Shown here: positions 51,871-61,838 of the stretch, in pieces
How the letters are laid out: the number at the start of each line of letters is the position of its first letter
Numbering within the stretch: position 1 is the stretch's first letter
NCBI RefSeq assembly: GCF_009697385.1
Contig: NZ_VUNL01000014.1
Span: forward strand, 1 to 64,000
Direction: 5' to 3'
Origin: Wylensekiella montiformis
Lineage (GTDB): Bacteria; Bacillota; Negativicutes; Selenomonadales; Selenomonadaceae
Length of the DNA stretch: 64,000 nucleotides
Translations under genes and position numbers: made by a program
Notes under the pieces: generated by a model
What the model saw: only the letters and a program-made list of their open reading frames with translations
Told to the model about the DNA's origin: nothing
Databases searched by the model: none

Positions 51871-53136
51871 TCATTGGTCCACCCGGCAGATATCCGCACC
51901 GAGCCCGACCAGCTTGGCGACGAGATTGTCGTAGCCGCGGTCGATATGGTGAATATATCCTACCTGCGTTTCTCCCTCGGCGACCAGTCCGGCCAGAACC
52001 ATCGCCGCTCCGGCGCGCAGATCCGTCGCCTTGACCTGACAGCCCATCAGCGTTTCGACGCCTTCGACCACGGAGGTGCGCCCGTCGATTCTGATGTTTG
52101 CCCCCATCCGTTTCAGCTCGTCGACATGCATGAACCGGTTCTCGAACACGGTCTCCGTTACCAGACCAGTTCCTTCGGAAACGGCGAGCATGGCCATGAA
52201 CTGCGCCTGCATGTCCGTCGGAAAACCCGGATACGGCATCGTCTTGATGTCCACCGATTTGGTACGGCTGTCGCAGATTACGCGGATGCCGTTGACATCC
52301 TCCTCGATGGTGACGCCCGCTTCCTTGAGCTTGGCGATAACCGGCTTCAGATGCTCGCTGATCGCATTTTCGATATATACATCGCCCCGGGTCATCGCAG
52401 CCGCGACCATATAGGTCCCCGCTTCGATGCGGTCAGGAATGATCGTGTAATCGCGCCCCATGAGCTTGGACACGCCGTCGATCTTGATGACATTCGTTCC
52501 GGCTCCGCGAATCCTCGCGCCCATGACATTGAGATAATTCGCCAGATCGACGATTTCCGGCTCCTGCGCCGGGTTCTCCAAAATCGTCTGTCCCTCGGCC
52601 ATGGAAGCGGCCATCAGGATGTTTTCCGTCGCGCCGACGCTGGGAAAATCCAGATAAATTTTCGCACCGTGCAGGCCCTCGGGCGCCGCCGCCTCGATGA
52701 AGCCATGGCCGATATGAATATCCGCGCCGAGCGCTTCAAAGCCTTTGAGATGCAGGTCGATCGGCCGCGTTCCAATCGCGCAGCCGCCGGGCAGAGAGAT
52801 CCTCGCCTTGCCGCAGCGGGCCAGCAGCGGCCCCATGATGAGAAACGACGCCCGCATCTTGCGGACCAGATCATACGGCGCTTCACAGCTGCCAATCACC
52901 GTGCTGTCCACGTGAAGCTGATGCCCGGCGGCGTCAAACTCAGCCTTGACTCCCAGCTTCTTCAATACCTCGGTGATCGTATGCACATCTTCCAGCGCCG
53001 GCACCTCGTCCAGCAGGCTGGGGGCATCCTGCCCGAGAAGCGTCGCCGCGATGATCGGCAGCACCGCGTTCTTGGCTCCGCTGATCTTTACCCGGCCCTC
53101 CAGCCGGCGTCCCCCATGTATAATCAACTTTTCCAT
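51871..53136 (-). CDS. murA: UDP-N-acetylglucosamine 1-carboxyvinyltransferase
   Basis: 421 residues. Transfers enolpyruvate from PEP to UDP-GlcNAc, the first committed step of peptidoglycan synthesis. Starts [20 protein letters not shown] with the conserved KNAVLPI, and has the catalytic cysteine in [12 protein letters not shown] (Cys119), so it should be fosfomycin-sensitive in principle. ATP-independent EPT fold with two inverse alpha/beta domains. Lies among envelope genes on the minus strand. Confidence 0.95.
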   Translation of the reverse strand: MEKLIIHGGRRLEGRVKISGAKNAVLPIIAATLLGQDAPSLLDEVPALEDVHTITEVLKKLGVKAEFDAAGHQLHVDSTVIGSCEAPYDLVRKMRASFLIMGPLLARCGKARISLPGGCAIGTRPIDLHLKGFEALGADIHIGHGFIEAAAPEGLHGAKIYLDFPSVGATENILMAASMAEGQTILENPAQEPEIVDLANYLNVMGARIRGAGTNVIKIDGVSKLMGRDYTIIPDRIEAGTYMVAAAMTRGDVYIENAISEHLKPVIAKLKEAGVTIEEDVNGIRVICDSRTKSVDIKTMPYPGFPTDMQAQFMAMLAVSEGTGLVTETVFENRFMHVDELKRMGANIRIDGRTSVVEGVETLMGCQVKATDLRAGAAMVLAGLVAEGETQVGYIHHIDRGYDNLVAKLVGLGADICRVDQ

Positions 53137-53224
53137 TAAGTTCGTTTTCCTCCTAATAGCTGCGCCTGAAAAGCATCAACCAATAGTTTATCATCATATA
53201 CGATTCATGACAATAGGACTCTTT

Positions 53225-55252
53225 TTACTTTCTCTCGATCTGCAGAGTCGCATGAATAACATTGTCGATGATGTAGTTCGTCGCGAACTTGGACTCACCG
53301 GTTTTTTTCTTCTCGCCCGCTCCCAAAAGCGTCACCTTGCGCGAAGCGGCTTTGCGCCGGGCCTGTTCCTGTGCGAGCCTGCGCTGTTCATGCGCGGAAA
53401 GCTGCTTCTGCACCGGCCCCGGCGCGATGATGATTTCATTGTTGCGCCCGCTTTCCTGCAGCTTCTTCAGCCGGTCCGCCGCCGTCAGCTTCGCATCGTC
53501 TTCGCTCTTTACGTCCAGTCCCGACTGCTGCAGCACCATGATCGGCGTAGCCGGCACCAATCCGCCGCCGCGGATATCGAGCACCAGCGGCCCGTCCGGC
53601 TGATTTTCCGGCACCGTATAGGGGATGATCATCGTCTCCTTCGCCTTGCGCCACGGCTTGATCGTCGTCGTAAAGTTCACGACCTCGCCGGGTCTGGCGG
53701 TCTTGCGGTCCGGCACCGCAGAAATCAGCGACGCGGTGCGCCGGGTATCATCGACGTCGATCTGAACCTGCACATCAATGATATCGGATTCCATATCGCT
53801 ATTCTGGCTGATGATCGTCATCGCCTGCATGAGCTCCGCCATAGCGATCTGACCGACATCCGCCGCATTATAAAACATATTGTTTCGCTCCACTTTGCCG
53901 CCCTTTACCGCATTCGTGCGGATCGTGAAGGAAACCTTGGCCGTACTTCCGCTCAGATTATCCGATGTTTTGCTCATCGCCGCATAAGCGATGCCGCCGC
54001 TGAGCTGAGCGAGGAAATCCTCGTCATAGGCAATGCGCGCGCCGTAATCGTCCACACGGGCCAGCGAAGCGTCCCGTACCTTGACCCGGATCGGCACTAC
54101 CGCGGGGAACGTCCCGATCGTCCCCGCTATTCCCGTGGCACGGTCCTGACTGATCCGGCCGATAATGCTGCCGATATTGGCGATCTTCATGCCATTGCTC
54201 TGCCCGCTGATCGTTCCGACGACTTTTGCATCCGTCATGAAATAATTCACATTGCCGCGATGCATAAACGGATGTCCGAAAGCGAGCACCTTTTGGCCAT
54301 CGACGGCCGTGACCGTACCGGTGGCCCCTACGGCAAAGTCGCCATAGGCCACGGCGACGCCGATCGCCGATCCCGGAGCCAGCGAGGCCTCATAGTCCGT
54401 ACGGTTCATATCCGCCTGAACCGGCGCTCCCATCGGCAGGAACTTCATGGTTCCCTGCGGATCCAGCTGCTTCTGCAGGAAGTTCAACCCGGCCTGATTG
54501 AAGCCGGAGAAATACAATACCGACTTGGGCTCGGCGGTCTTTTCCGCCGGAGCGGCGCTTTCCTTCGCGTCCGCAGAATCCGCTTTCCCGGCGGATTCAG
54601 ACGGTGCGGCAGGGGAAGCCGCTTCTTCCGCGGCCGCCTTCTTTTTCTGCTCCGCCAGAGCTTCCCGGGCCCGCTCGATCAGCGCATCGCCAGTCAGCTT
54701 GCCGCCGGCGCCCTTTCCGGCCCGCTCTTCCTGTTTCTTTTTCTGCTCTGCCTCTTTTTTGGCCTGTTCTTCCGCTAACTTATGGAGATCGATCGTATGA
54801 ATATGCGTTTGATTTTTCCGATCCGGCATTTTCCAGAGGGGGAGCATCTCATCGATCGGCGTGATGAAGAACGTATACGGCGTCATTTCTTTGATACCGG
54901 CCGCTACCGCGCCGACCAGACGCCCGCCCACATAGACCGGACTGCCGCTCATGCCCTGGAGAATGCCGCCCGTCTGTTCAATGACCGGCCCGGAGGCTTT
55001 CGCCATAATCATGGGCTGTGAGCCCTTTCCGTTGTCCAGCGTGCCAACGATATCCACCTGAAAATCTTTCCGTACCCCGGAGCTGTCGACAACCGTCCAG
55101 GCTGTTCCCGTCATGCCCGGCCGAACCTGATCGTGGGGCAGGATCGGATCCATGGCCAGCACGGAGGCCGCCTGAGCTGACCAGAACACAGCGGCCATGC
55201 CCGCAGCAGCCAGCTTCTTGATATATCTGCGCAAAAAATTCACCTCATTCAA
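53225..55252 (-). CDS. Secreted S55-family (SpoIVB-like) serine peptidase
   Basis: 675 residues, with an N-terminal signal or anchor (about 8-33). The serine segment QGMSGSPVY is at 100-107 and the histidine segment AFGHPF at 324-329, so Ser precedes His. In Bacillus SpoIVB the order is His then Ser. Between them (about 160-240) is an Ala/Glu/Lys-rich, probably disordered linker. No PDZ domain is evident. The genes around it are envelope and flagellar rather than sporulation genes. Its target is unknown; envelope protein processing is plausible. Confidence 0.82.
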   Translation of the reverse strand: MNEVNFLRRYIKKLAAAGMAAVFWSAQAASVLAMDPILPHDQVRPGMTGTAWTVVDSSGVRKDFQVDIVGTLDNGKGSQPMIMAKASGPVIEQTGGILQGMSGSPVYVGGRLVGAVAAGIKEMTPYTFFITPIDEMLPLWKMPDRKNQTHIHTIDLHKLAEEQAKKEAEQKKKQEERAGKGAGGKLTGDALIERAREALAEQKKKAAAEEAASPAAPSESAGKADSADAKESAAPAEKTAEPKSVLYFSGFNQAGLNFLQKQLDPQGTMKFLPMGAPVQADMNRTDYEASLAPGSAIGVAVAYGDFAVGATGTVTAVDGQKVLAFGHPFMHRGNVNYFMTDAKVVGTISGQSNGMKIANIGSIIGRISQDRATGIAGTIGTFPAVVPIRVKVRDASLARVDDYGARIAYDEDFLAQLSGGIAYAAMSKTSDNLSGSTAKVSFTIRTNAVKGGKVERNNMFYNAADVGQIAMAELMQAMTIISQNSDMESDIIDVQVQIDVDDTRRTASLISAVPDRKTARPGEVVNFTTTIKPWRKAKETMIIPYTVPENQPDGPLVLDIRGGGLVPATPIMVLQQSGLDVKSEDDAKLTAADRLKKLQESGRNNEIIIAPGPVQKQLSAHEQRRLAQEQARRKAASRKVTLLGAGEKKKTGESKFATNYIIDNVIHATLQIERK

Positions 55253-55314
55253 ACGTCTGAACTCCCATTATCTGTTTATTATATCATACTCTGTCCAGAA
55301 AGGCAGGATTCCCA

Positions 55315-56805
55315 TCATTTTTTCATCAGAATCAGCGCGCTGCCGACAGCCCGTTCCGATCCGTCCGACGGCTTATTCTGCACCTTCCCTCCGATGACGA
55401 GATCGCTGGAGCCGCCGCCGTCGAGATTGACAGCGTCCACCGCTCCCATTTTGATCAGCAGCTTCGCCCATTCCGTCAGCGTAAGGCCGTGACTGTCGGC
55501 CTGCCGCCCATCGACAACCCCAAATAAGTAATTGCCGTTCCGCAGCACGGCTACGGCGCTGCGCGGCGCCCGGCCATAACGGATATCTGATGGGAACTCC
55601 TCTTCTCCGGCCGTCACATGAACCTGACCGCCTTCAACAAGACGCGGCCCGGCTCCCATGATCTGCACCGCTTCATTCCACGGAGAGCCCAGATCCTCGG
55701 TGACCACGGCCCGGTCGCCGATCTGTACTCCCGCAAAGGCTTCAGCGGCTGTCCCATGCACGGAAATGACGCAGCCGTCCGCGGGAATCGGCGAATTTCC
55801 GGTCTGTATGCCGGTCACTTTTCCATTGCGCACCGTATATTCCATGCCGTATTCATTGGTGCGCGTCCGGCTGCCGTACCATTTGTTGTAAACGATCAGA
55901 TTGTTCTCTCCGCGCTCCGCATCCACGCCCGATACCGGCTGTGTTTCATCGCCCAGCGTGACCGTCCCGCTGTACGACACGCGCCCGAACACGGGCCTGC
56001 CGTCCGGCATCAGGCCGAAAGCGGAGCGGGTATAATACGTCGTTCCCGCGATCACGCCGTCGATCTTCACCAGACCGATCATGTCGCCATTGCCCGCAAA
56101 ATAGGTCGCGTTGACCGCGGCCACCGCATCGGCCGCATCGGACATACCGCTGGTCGTCTGCAGCCCCGGCACCCGTCCGCGCGCCAATACCGGCTTCACC
56201 GCATAAAGATTTTTGTCCGCCTCGACAAAATACGCCGAAACCTTGCCGTCCGCGTCCCAATACACATAGGTGCGGCTGGCAATCCCCGGCGCGGCCATCC
56301 GGGTGTACAGCCCGTCAAACGAAAGCGGCAGGATATTCCCTTCGCCGCCCGCGGCGGGAGACGCCGGGGCGCCCGCATCCTTCCGACTGTTCGTTTCGCT
56401 GCCGCCATAGGACTTCACCGCGGACTTCGGCACCACATCCACAAAGACGCGCGCCGGATGGCTCAGCTTCCTGACCTGAAAGTCCAATCCGCTTTTCAGC
56501 CGCAGCGTCACAAGAAAATGCCCCTGTCCGGCCTTGTATTTCACCGACTCGATACGGCTGCTTTCCAGCCGTGTCCGGCTGATCTTCGCCGCAGCCGACA
56601 CATCGCGAAAATCAATCGTCACCTCGCGTCCATCCGCCGAAGTCCGCACCCGGTAATCCGGCATGGACGAAAGATCGAATACCACCCGGTCGTGTTCGCT
56701 GCCGCTGTGATAACGCACCGCCGTCAAATCTGCCGCCGACGCCGCCGGCATCGACAGCATCGCGGCCAGCAATACCGCCAGAACCCTTCGTCTCAACCTA
56801 TTCAT
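55315..56805 (-). CDS. Secreted AMIN-domain phosphodiester glycosidase (NAGPA) protein
   Basis: 496 residues. Signal peptide about 1-25 (ending PAASAAD). AMIN domain about 26-125, the cell-wall or secretin-targeting module (VRYHSGSEHDRVVFDLSS, VFVDVVPK). The C-terminal NAGPA/phosphodiester glycosidase domain (about 170-496) has AAVNATYFAGNG, IMGAGPRLVEGG, the Asp-Gly-Arg of VVDGRQ and AVNLDGGGSSDL. Likely trims exopolysaccharide or wall phosphodiester sugars in the periplasm. Confidence 0.85.
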   Translation of the reverse strand: MNRLRRRVLAVLLAAMLSMPAASAADLTAVRYHSGSEHDRVVFDLSSMPDYRVRTSADGREVTIDFRDVSAAAKISRTRLESSRIESVKYKAGQGHFLVTLRLKSGLDFQVRKLSHPARVFVDVVPKSAVKSYGGSETNSRKDAGAPASPAAGGEGNILPLSFDGLYTRMAAPGIASRTYVYWDADGKVSAYFVEADKNLYAVKPVLARGRVPGLQTTSGMSDAADAVAAVNATYFAGNGDMIGLVKIDGVIAGTTYYTRSAFGLMPDGRPVFGRVSYSGTVTLGDETQPVSGVDAERGENNLIVYNKWYGSRTRTNEYGMEYTVRNGKVTGIQTGNSPIPADGCVISVHGTAAEAFAGVQIGDRAVVTEDLGSPWNEAVQIMGAGPRLVEGGQVHVTAGEEEFPSDIRYGRAPRSAVAVLRNGNYLFGVVDGRQADSHGLTLTEWAKLLIKMGAVDAVNLDGGGSSDLVIGGKVQNKPSDGSERAVGSALILMKK

Positions 56806-56841
56806 AGACCTATCTCTTCCTTCCTATGAAACAGAATAAAA

Positions 56842-56942
56842 AGCCTTCCCCCGCAAAAAGGTGCCGGACCGCATCGGGCAGGGCATGCCTTACCGGCGAT
56901 TCCCCTGCCCCGTCCGGGGCCACCTTCCCGCAAGAGAAGGCT
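56842..56942 (+). repeat. Degenerate copy of the dispersed intergenic repeat, block F
   Basis: Retains GCCTTCCCCCGC at the left, GGGGCCACCTTCCCGC and GAGAAGGCT at the right, with a diverged GC-rich centre. Fills the gap between the rod-binding protein gene and the NAGPA gene. Confidence 0.5.
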
Positions 56943-56964
56943 ATTCAATTCCGTTGACTCCTGT

Positions 56965-57444
56965 TTATTTTTTCACCGCAGCAGCTGCCTGCCGTGCTTT
57001 TTGCGCCGCCTGCTGCTGCGCGGATTCCCTGGACAGAACCTGCGGGGACAGCTGGCGGTACATCATATCCGCCAGCCCGACGCCGCCGGACTCCGCCGCC
57101 TGCTTCATGAGCTCCGAATCCCTCATATCCTCGAAGATCTGCCGGGCGTTGGATTCCCCGAACAGCGAGTCCTCGGGCACCGTCGCCCGCATCTGCTTGT
57201 ACATCATGGACAGGAACATGGCCTCAAAGCCGCGGCAGGCCTCCCGAAGCTCCTTGTCCTGCTTCGCCGCAGCTTCTTTGTCGATCAGCGGCGCCGGTTT
57301 TCCGGCTGCCGCGGCTTTGTTCTGCATCTCCTTCAGCACGGACTCGAACTGCTTCGACTCCGCCGCTGCGCGGGCAGATTCATAGCCTGCAGCATTCCCG
57401 CTTTGTTCGTTCCATCCCATCGGGTCCAAAGGCGCTATCTGCAT
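56965..57444 (-). CDS. flgJ: Flagellar rod-binding protein (FlgJ N-terminal domain type)
   Basis: 159 residues. Conserved rod-binding domain about 65-125: KELREACRGFEAMFLSMMYKQMRATVP and ARQIFEDMRDSELMKQAAESGGVGLADMMYRQL. It lacks the C-terminal muramidase of enterobacterial FlgJ, so it is a rod scaffold only and wall cutting must be done by another enzyme. Last gene of the flagellar block, 37 bases after flgI. Confidence 0.88.
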   Translation of the reverse strand: MQIAPLDPMGWNEQSGNAAGYESARAAAESKQFESVLKEMQNKAAAAGKPAPLIDKEAAAKQDKELREACRGFEAMFLSMMYKQMRATVPEDSLFGESNARQIFEDMRDSELMKQAAESGGVGLADMMYRQLSPQVLSRESAQQQAAQKARQAAAAVKK

Positions 57445-57481
57445 CCCGCATCTTCCTTTCTCTCACCATTCTGATTCTGCA

Positions 57482-58603
57482 TCAGATGATCTGCAGCTCT
57501 GCATGCAGGGCGCCGGACGCCTTGATGGCCTGCAGAATCGAAATCGTATCGCGCGGCGTCGCGCCCACGGCATTGAGTGCTCCGACGATGTCGCTGATAT
57601 TGGCCGTAGCCGGCAGGACGATGGTGCTGGCCTTGTCCTCCTTCACCTTGACATCCGTATTTCTCGTCACAATCGTCGTGCCGTAGCTGAACGGATCCGG
57701 CTGGCTGGCGTTCCGGTTCTTCTGCACCTTGATGGACAGGCCGCCCTGCGTAATGGCCACCTCGTCCACCGAAACATCGCCGCCCATCACAATGGTTCCC
57801 GTACGTTCATTGACGACAATTTTGGCCGCGTGATCCGGCATAACCGGCAGCTCTTCGATCGACGAGACGAAGCCGACGACGTTATTGCGATAATAGGCGG
57901 GGACACTGATATCGATGCGCCCCGGATTGGCCGCTTTCGCGATCCCGCCATACTGCGAATTGATGGCCGACGCGATGCGCGAAGCCGTCGTAAAATCCGG
58001 ATTGGACAGCGACAGAGAAAGGCTGCCGTCTGTTCCGAGATCGTCTTCCACCGTCCGCTCGACGATCGCGCCGTTCGGCGTCATGCCGACCGTGGGAAAG
58101 TTCTTGGTCGCCGTGCTGCCGCTGCCGCCGCCGCGGCCTGCCATGAAGCCGCCCGTCGATACGGCGCCCTGCGCCACCGCATAAACATTGCCGTTCCCGG
58201 CCCGCAGAGGCGTCTGAAGCAGCGTCCCGCCCTGAATGCTGTCCGCATCGCCGAGCGACGACACGGTCACATCGATGGTGTCGCCCTCCCGGACAAACGG
58301 CGGCAGCGTCGCCGTCACCATGACCGCCGCGACATTGTCCGCCTTCAACGTGGACTGATTCACCGAAACGCCATAACTCTTGAGCATATTCACAATAGAC
58401 TGGATGGTTTCGGTCGATTTATTGGAATCGCCGGTGCCGTTGAGGCCGACCACCAGACCATATCCCATGAGCTGATTGGAGCGGACCCCCTGTACCCGGG
58501 CAATATCCTTGATCCGGGTAACGGCGCTGTCCGCCGAGGCCGTCCCCGGCAGCAGGCTGGCGGCAAAGGCCCCGGCCATCAGTAAAGCGATAAATTTCTT
58601 CAT
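57482..58603 (-). CDS. flgI: Flagellar P-ring protein
   Basis: 373 residues from the ATG at 58603, with GGAGGGAAACC just upstream. Signal peptide about 1-24, then RIKDIARVQGVRSNQLMGYGLVVGLNGTGD, the family hallmark, and a C-terminal INDIVGALNAVGA-like segment (ISDIVGALNAVGATPRDTI). Forms the periplasmic ring around the rod at the peptidoglycan. P and L rings exist only where there is an outer membrane, supporting a diderm cell. Confidence 0.96.
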   Translation of the reverse strand: MKKFIALLMAGAFAASLLPGTASADSAVTRIKDIARVQGVRSNQLMGYGLVVGLNGTGDSNKSTETIQSIVNMLKSYGVSVNQSTLKADNVAAVMVTATLPPFVREGDTIDVTVSSLGDADSIQGGTLLQTPLRAGNGNVYAVAQGAVSTGGFMAGRGGGSGSTATKNFPTVGMTPNGAIVERTVEDDLGTDGSLSLSLSNPDFTTASRIASAINSQYGGIAKAANPGRIDISVPAYYRNNVVGFVSSIEELPVMPDHAAKIVVNERTGTIVMGGDVSVDEVAITQGGLSIKVQKNRNASQPDPFSYGTTIVTRNTDVKVKEDKASTIVLPATANISDIVGALNAVGATPRDTISILQAIKASGALHAELQII

Positions 58604-58618
58604 GGTTTCCCTCCGCAC

Positions 58619-59224
58619 TCAGAACAGGAAGTTGAATACCTGCGTCAGGATGCCCTGACGCTGTTTGGCGTTAAGCGGCCCCTTGCCATCAAACTTGACC
58701 GTCGCATCGGCGATCTTCGTCGACGGGATCGTATTGTTGACCGTAACGTCATCCTGACGGCATACCCCGCGGAATGTAATCTTGTGTTCGTTGCGGTTCT
58801 GCCAGATCGACTGCGTCCCCTCAACCGTCATGTTGCCGTTCGGCTGAACGTCGACGACGGTAACCGTCACGTTGCCCGTCGTCGTATTTTTCGAGGTAGA
58901 CGATCCGCTGGCCTTGAACGAGTCAGAGCCGCTGGCAGAAGCCGCTTTTAAGAAATCAAAAATACCGACACCGGCCGAAAGCGAGGTATTCCCGCTCTTG
59001 CTGTTCGAGCTGGACTTCGTCGCCGACAGCGTCGTGGACTCGCTGATGACAATGGTCAGGATATCGCCGACCTGCCGCGCCTTCCGGTCAGCGAACACGT
59101 TATAGGACGAACCGCCGTCCGACCACAGAGACTGAGCCGCGGCAGAAGGAAGCGGAAGGACGGTCAGAGAACATGCCGTCAGGACCGCCGCCAGCGCAGC
59201 GGATATTCTCTTATGAGTTTTCAT
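58619..59224 (-). CDS. flgH: Flagellar L-ring lipoprotein
   Basis: 201 residues from the ATG at 59224 (MKTHKRISAAL), with AGAGGTG upstream. Lipobox LTAC at about 16-19. FADRKARQVGDILTIVISESTT and the C-terminal LTQVFNFLF are family features. Forms the outer-membrane bushing of the rod and is placed between flgA and flgI as usual. Confidence 0.93.
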   Translation of the reverse strand: MKTHKRISAALAAVLTACSLTVLPLPSAAAQSLWSDGGSSYNVFADRKARQVGDILTIVISESTTLSATKSSSNSKSGNTSLSAGVGIFDFLKAASASGSDSFKASGSSTSKNTTTGNVTVTVVDVQPNGNMTVEGTQSIWQNRNEHKITFRGVCRQDDVTVNNTIPSTKIADATVKFDGKGPLNAKQRQGILTQVFNFLF

Positions 59225-59234
59225 CTTGCACCTC

Positions 59235-60005
59235 TTACTTTCCATTCAGGATCTCCACCGTCGCGGCGTCTACGACTCTGCCGCGCAGCATCTTGCCGGA
59301 ACGCGCATTGCGCACCCGTATGACCGCCCCTTTCCGGCCCTTCTGCAGGGCGACGCCATCCGTCTTTACTTCTACGCCGTTAAAGGAAGCCAGGAGCGTA
59401 ACCGGCGCTCCGGACTCGATGATGACCGGATTCTGCAGCATGTCTTTTCCCAGCGGACTTCCCGCCCGGATCATGCGAACCGGCACGCGCCCCATGAGCT
59501 CCTCCGGACTGGTCAGATACTGTCCGGCATTGCCCGTCACGCTGCGCTCCTCCACACGGACATCCGCAGCGGCAACCGGCTTTTCTATCATCAGGTCGTG
59601 AACGGCAACCAGAATATTCTCATAGACCGTGACGCGGTAATAACAAATCGCCCGCCGGTAAAAGGCCCCGTCCACAAAAACGCGGATATAGACCGGCGTC
59701 ACGCCGCCATAGCGAACCGGCTGCGGCAGCTCCACCTCGCAGATGAGCGCTCCCGGCGGCAGGCGCATCTCCATCGGGGCCCGCACAAGATCCAGCGTAT
59801 GCCGGCGCGTATCGCCGGTCCGGGCCAGCTCCGACTCCAGCTTTTCCCGGGCCAGCTGTGCAAAGTAATCGGACGCAACCGACTGCGGAAAGCGCTCTTC
59901 CATCAGCCCCCCGCCATAAGCCGCCTCCGCGGGCTGCACCGGCAGGAAAAGACAGAAGAAGCCACTCCATAAAACAAACAGAATGGCTGCTGCGATCTTC
60001 TTCAA
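59235..60005 (-). CDS. flgA: Flagellar P-ring assembly chaperone
   Basis: 256 residues. Signal peptide about 1-28; C-terminal SAF-type domain with VRMIRAGSPLGKDMLQNPVI and VEVKTDGVALQKGRKGAVIRVRNARSGKMLRGRVV, the conserved FlgA core. Helps FlgI polymerise in the periplasm. The start appears to be TTG at 60005 (MKKIAAAILF), only 5 bases after the flgG stop, with a weak ribosome site, so it likely depends on coupling. Confidence 0.9.
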   Translation of the reverse strand: MKKIAAAILFVLWSGFFCLFLPVQPAEAAYGGGLMEERFPQSVASDYFAQLAREKLESELARTGDTRRHTLDLVRAPMEMRLPPGALICEVELPQPVRYGGVTPVYIRVFVDGAFYRRAICYYRVTVYENILVAVHDLMIEKPVAAADVRVEERSVTGNAGQYLTSPEELMGRVPVRMIRAGSPLGKDMLQNPVIIESGAPVTLLASFNGVEVKTDGVALQKGRKGAVIRVRNARSGKMLRGRVVDAATVEILNGK

Positions 60006-60010
60006 TTCAA

Positions 60011-60802
60011 TCAGCGCTTGAGTCCGTTGGCAATCTCCAGCATGGAGTCAGACGTGGTGATTGCCTTGGAATTGGACTCATAGGCGCGCTGGGAAATAAT
60101 CATGTTGACCATTTCCTCAACGATCTGTACGTTGCTCATTTCCAGCGTGCTCTGGGTCAGCGTCCCGGCGCCGTCCTGCCCCGGCGTGCTCTCAATGGCA
60201 TCGCCGGACGCCTCGGAGACGACAAACAGATTCTTGCCGATCGCCGTAAGACCGGCCGGATTGACAAAGCGCGCCAATGTGATCTGCCCGACATTCTGCT
60301 GGGTGCCGCCGGCAGGCGTGCAGGAAACCTGCCCGTCGCCTGCAATCACGATGGAATCGCTCGGCGCCGTCTGATCGATCGTGATACCGTCAGCCAGCGG
60401 ATAGCCGTCCGTCGTCACAAGGCGGCGGTTCGAATCCAGCTTAAACGATCCGTCGCGCGTATACGCCGTCGTCCCGTCCGGCATCGTAATGCGGAAAAAG
60501 CCTTCGCCCTGTATGCCGACATCAGTCGGATTATCCGTCGTCTGCAGATTGCCCTGCGTAAAGATGCGGCTCGTCGCCGCTACACGCGTGCCAAGACCGA
60601 TCTGCATACCGGTCGGATACTGCGAATCCGTGCCGCTCTGTGCTCCTGCATCACGCAGATTCTGATAGACCAGATCCTGAAACTCCGCACGAACTTTCTT
60701 GCCGCCATACGTATTGACATTGGCGATGTTATTGGAAATGACGTCCATATTGGTCTGCTGGCCCTTCATCCCCGAAGCTGCGGACCAAAGCGCTCTCATC
60801 AT
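60011..60802 (-). CDS. flgG: Flagellar distal rod protein FlgG
   Basis: 263 residues. N-terminal MMRALWSAASGMKGQQTNMDVISNN segment, central hook-basal-body domain, and C-terminal QIVEEMVNMIISQRAYESNSKAI coil that packs into the rod. The start is one of two adjacent ATGs (60802 or 60799), both served by GGGAGGAA. Ordered mbl-flgF-flgG, as in mbl-flhO-flhP of Bacillus. Confidence 0.94.
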   Translation of the reverse strand: MMRALWSAASGMKGQQTNMDVISNNIANVNTYGGKKVRAEFQDLVYQNLRDAGAQSGTDSQYPTGMQIGLGTRVAATSRIFTQGNLQTTDNPTDVGIQGEGFFRITMPDGTTAYTRDGSFKLDSNRRLVTTDGYPLADGITIDQTAPSDSIVIAGDGQVSCTPAGGTQQNVGQITLARFVNPAGLTAIGKNLFVVSEASGDAIESTPGQDGAGTLTQSTLEMSNVQIVEEMVNMIISQRAYESNSKAITTSDSMLEIANGLKR

Positions 60803-60903
60803 GTTCGGATTCCTCCCTTTTCCTGTTTCAGACGCATGTTCATCCTCTGCGCCTTCCATTCATTATATTATCGTACAACGATCACATTTTCTTAAATGCC
60901 GGG

Positions 60904-61707
60904 TCAGCCGAGCCTCCCGACATCATTGACCGATTTATCCAGCATGGCATCCTGCGACGTGACCGCCTTGGAGCCAGCCTCATAAATCCGATAGTTATTG
61001 ATGAGATTGACCATCTCCGAGACAACGTTCGTATTGGAATTTTCCAGCATCCCCTGCTGGATCTCGCCGGCGGCAGGCTGCGGCTGTGCGCCGGCCTGCG
61101 GGAAATACAGACTATTTCCCTGCTTGAGCAGCGCGCGGCGGTCCGGCCCGAACTGAACGAACTGGAGGCGGGCAATCCGCTGATTGTCGGCGAAAATTTC
61201 CCCTTTCGCCGCGATGGAGATCGTCGTCGTACCAGCGGGAATCGTAATGGGACGTCCCTGATCGTCCAACACAGCCTGACCGTTTACCGTCTGCAGCTGG
61301 CCGGTCGAGGAGCGGTAAAAATTGCCGTCGCGCGTATAGCGGACGCCCTGCGGCGTCTGCACCGCAAAATAGCCGTCTCCGGCGATGGCCAGATCCAGCG
61401 GATTGCCCGTCGTCTGCATGCTGCCCTGCGAATGGTCCGTCGCGATCTCGCTGATATAGGAACCCAGTCCCAGCGTACCGACCACCGGCGGATTCGTCCC
61501 CAGACTAAAGCCCTTGAACGACGTGACGTCGTTTTCGATTCCTCCGTCATTGATGCGCCGGATCAGCATCGGTGCAAATTCCTGATTCACCGCATCATCG
61601 CGCTTGTAGCCCGTAGTGCTGGAATTGGCCAGATTATTGGCGATGGTATCCGTCCGCTTCGTCTCTGTAATCATCCCTGCAGCCGCCGTATAAAGTCCGC
61701 GCCACAT
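60904..61707 (-). CDS. flgF: Flagellar rod protein FlgF/FlhO type
   Basis: 267 residues. MWRGLYTAAAGMITETKRTDTIANNLAN at the N-terminus and SEMVNLINNYRIYEAGSKAVTSQD near the C-terminus are rod-protein end helices. Paralogue of flgG 100 bases upstream of it. FlgF against FlgG assignment is by order and by the shorter N-terminal region. Confidence 0.88.
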   Translation of the reverse strand: MWRGLYTAAAGMITETKRTDTIANNLANSSTTGYKRDDAVNQEFAPMLIRRINDGGIENDVTSFKGFSLGTNPPVVGTLGLGSYISEIATDHSQGSMQTTGNPLDLAIAGDGYFAVQTPQGVRYTRDGNFYRSSTGQLQTVNGQAVLDDQGRPITIPAGTTTISIAAKGEIFADNQRIARLQFVQFGPDRRALLKQGNSLYFPQAGAQPQPAAGEIQQGMLENSNTNVVSEMVNLINNYRIYEAGSKAVTSQDAMLDKSVNDVGRLG

Positions 61708-61838
61708 GACATCTCACTCCCTGCTTCTCTCATTCCTCACTCAGTCCGGCCATGCCGGACGATCCGGTTTCCACTCTCAACAGCTTTTATTCGCGAAAAA
61801 GCCGCAAAACCCTCCACCATCCGCTGAAATCAGCGAAA

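Noticed and set aside
53225-55252. Sporulation protein SpoIVB
   Set aside because: The domain family matches, but motif order, length and genome context differ from SpoIVB, so no gene symbol was given.
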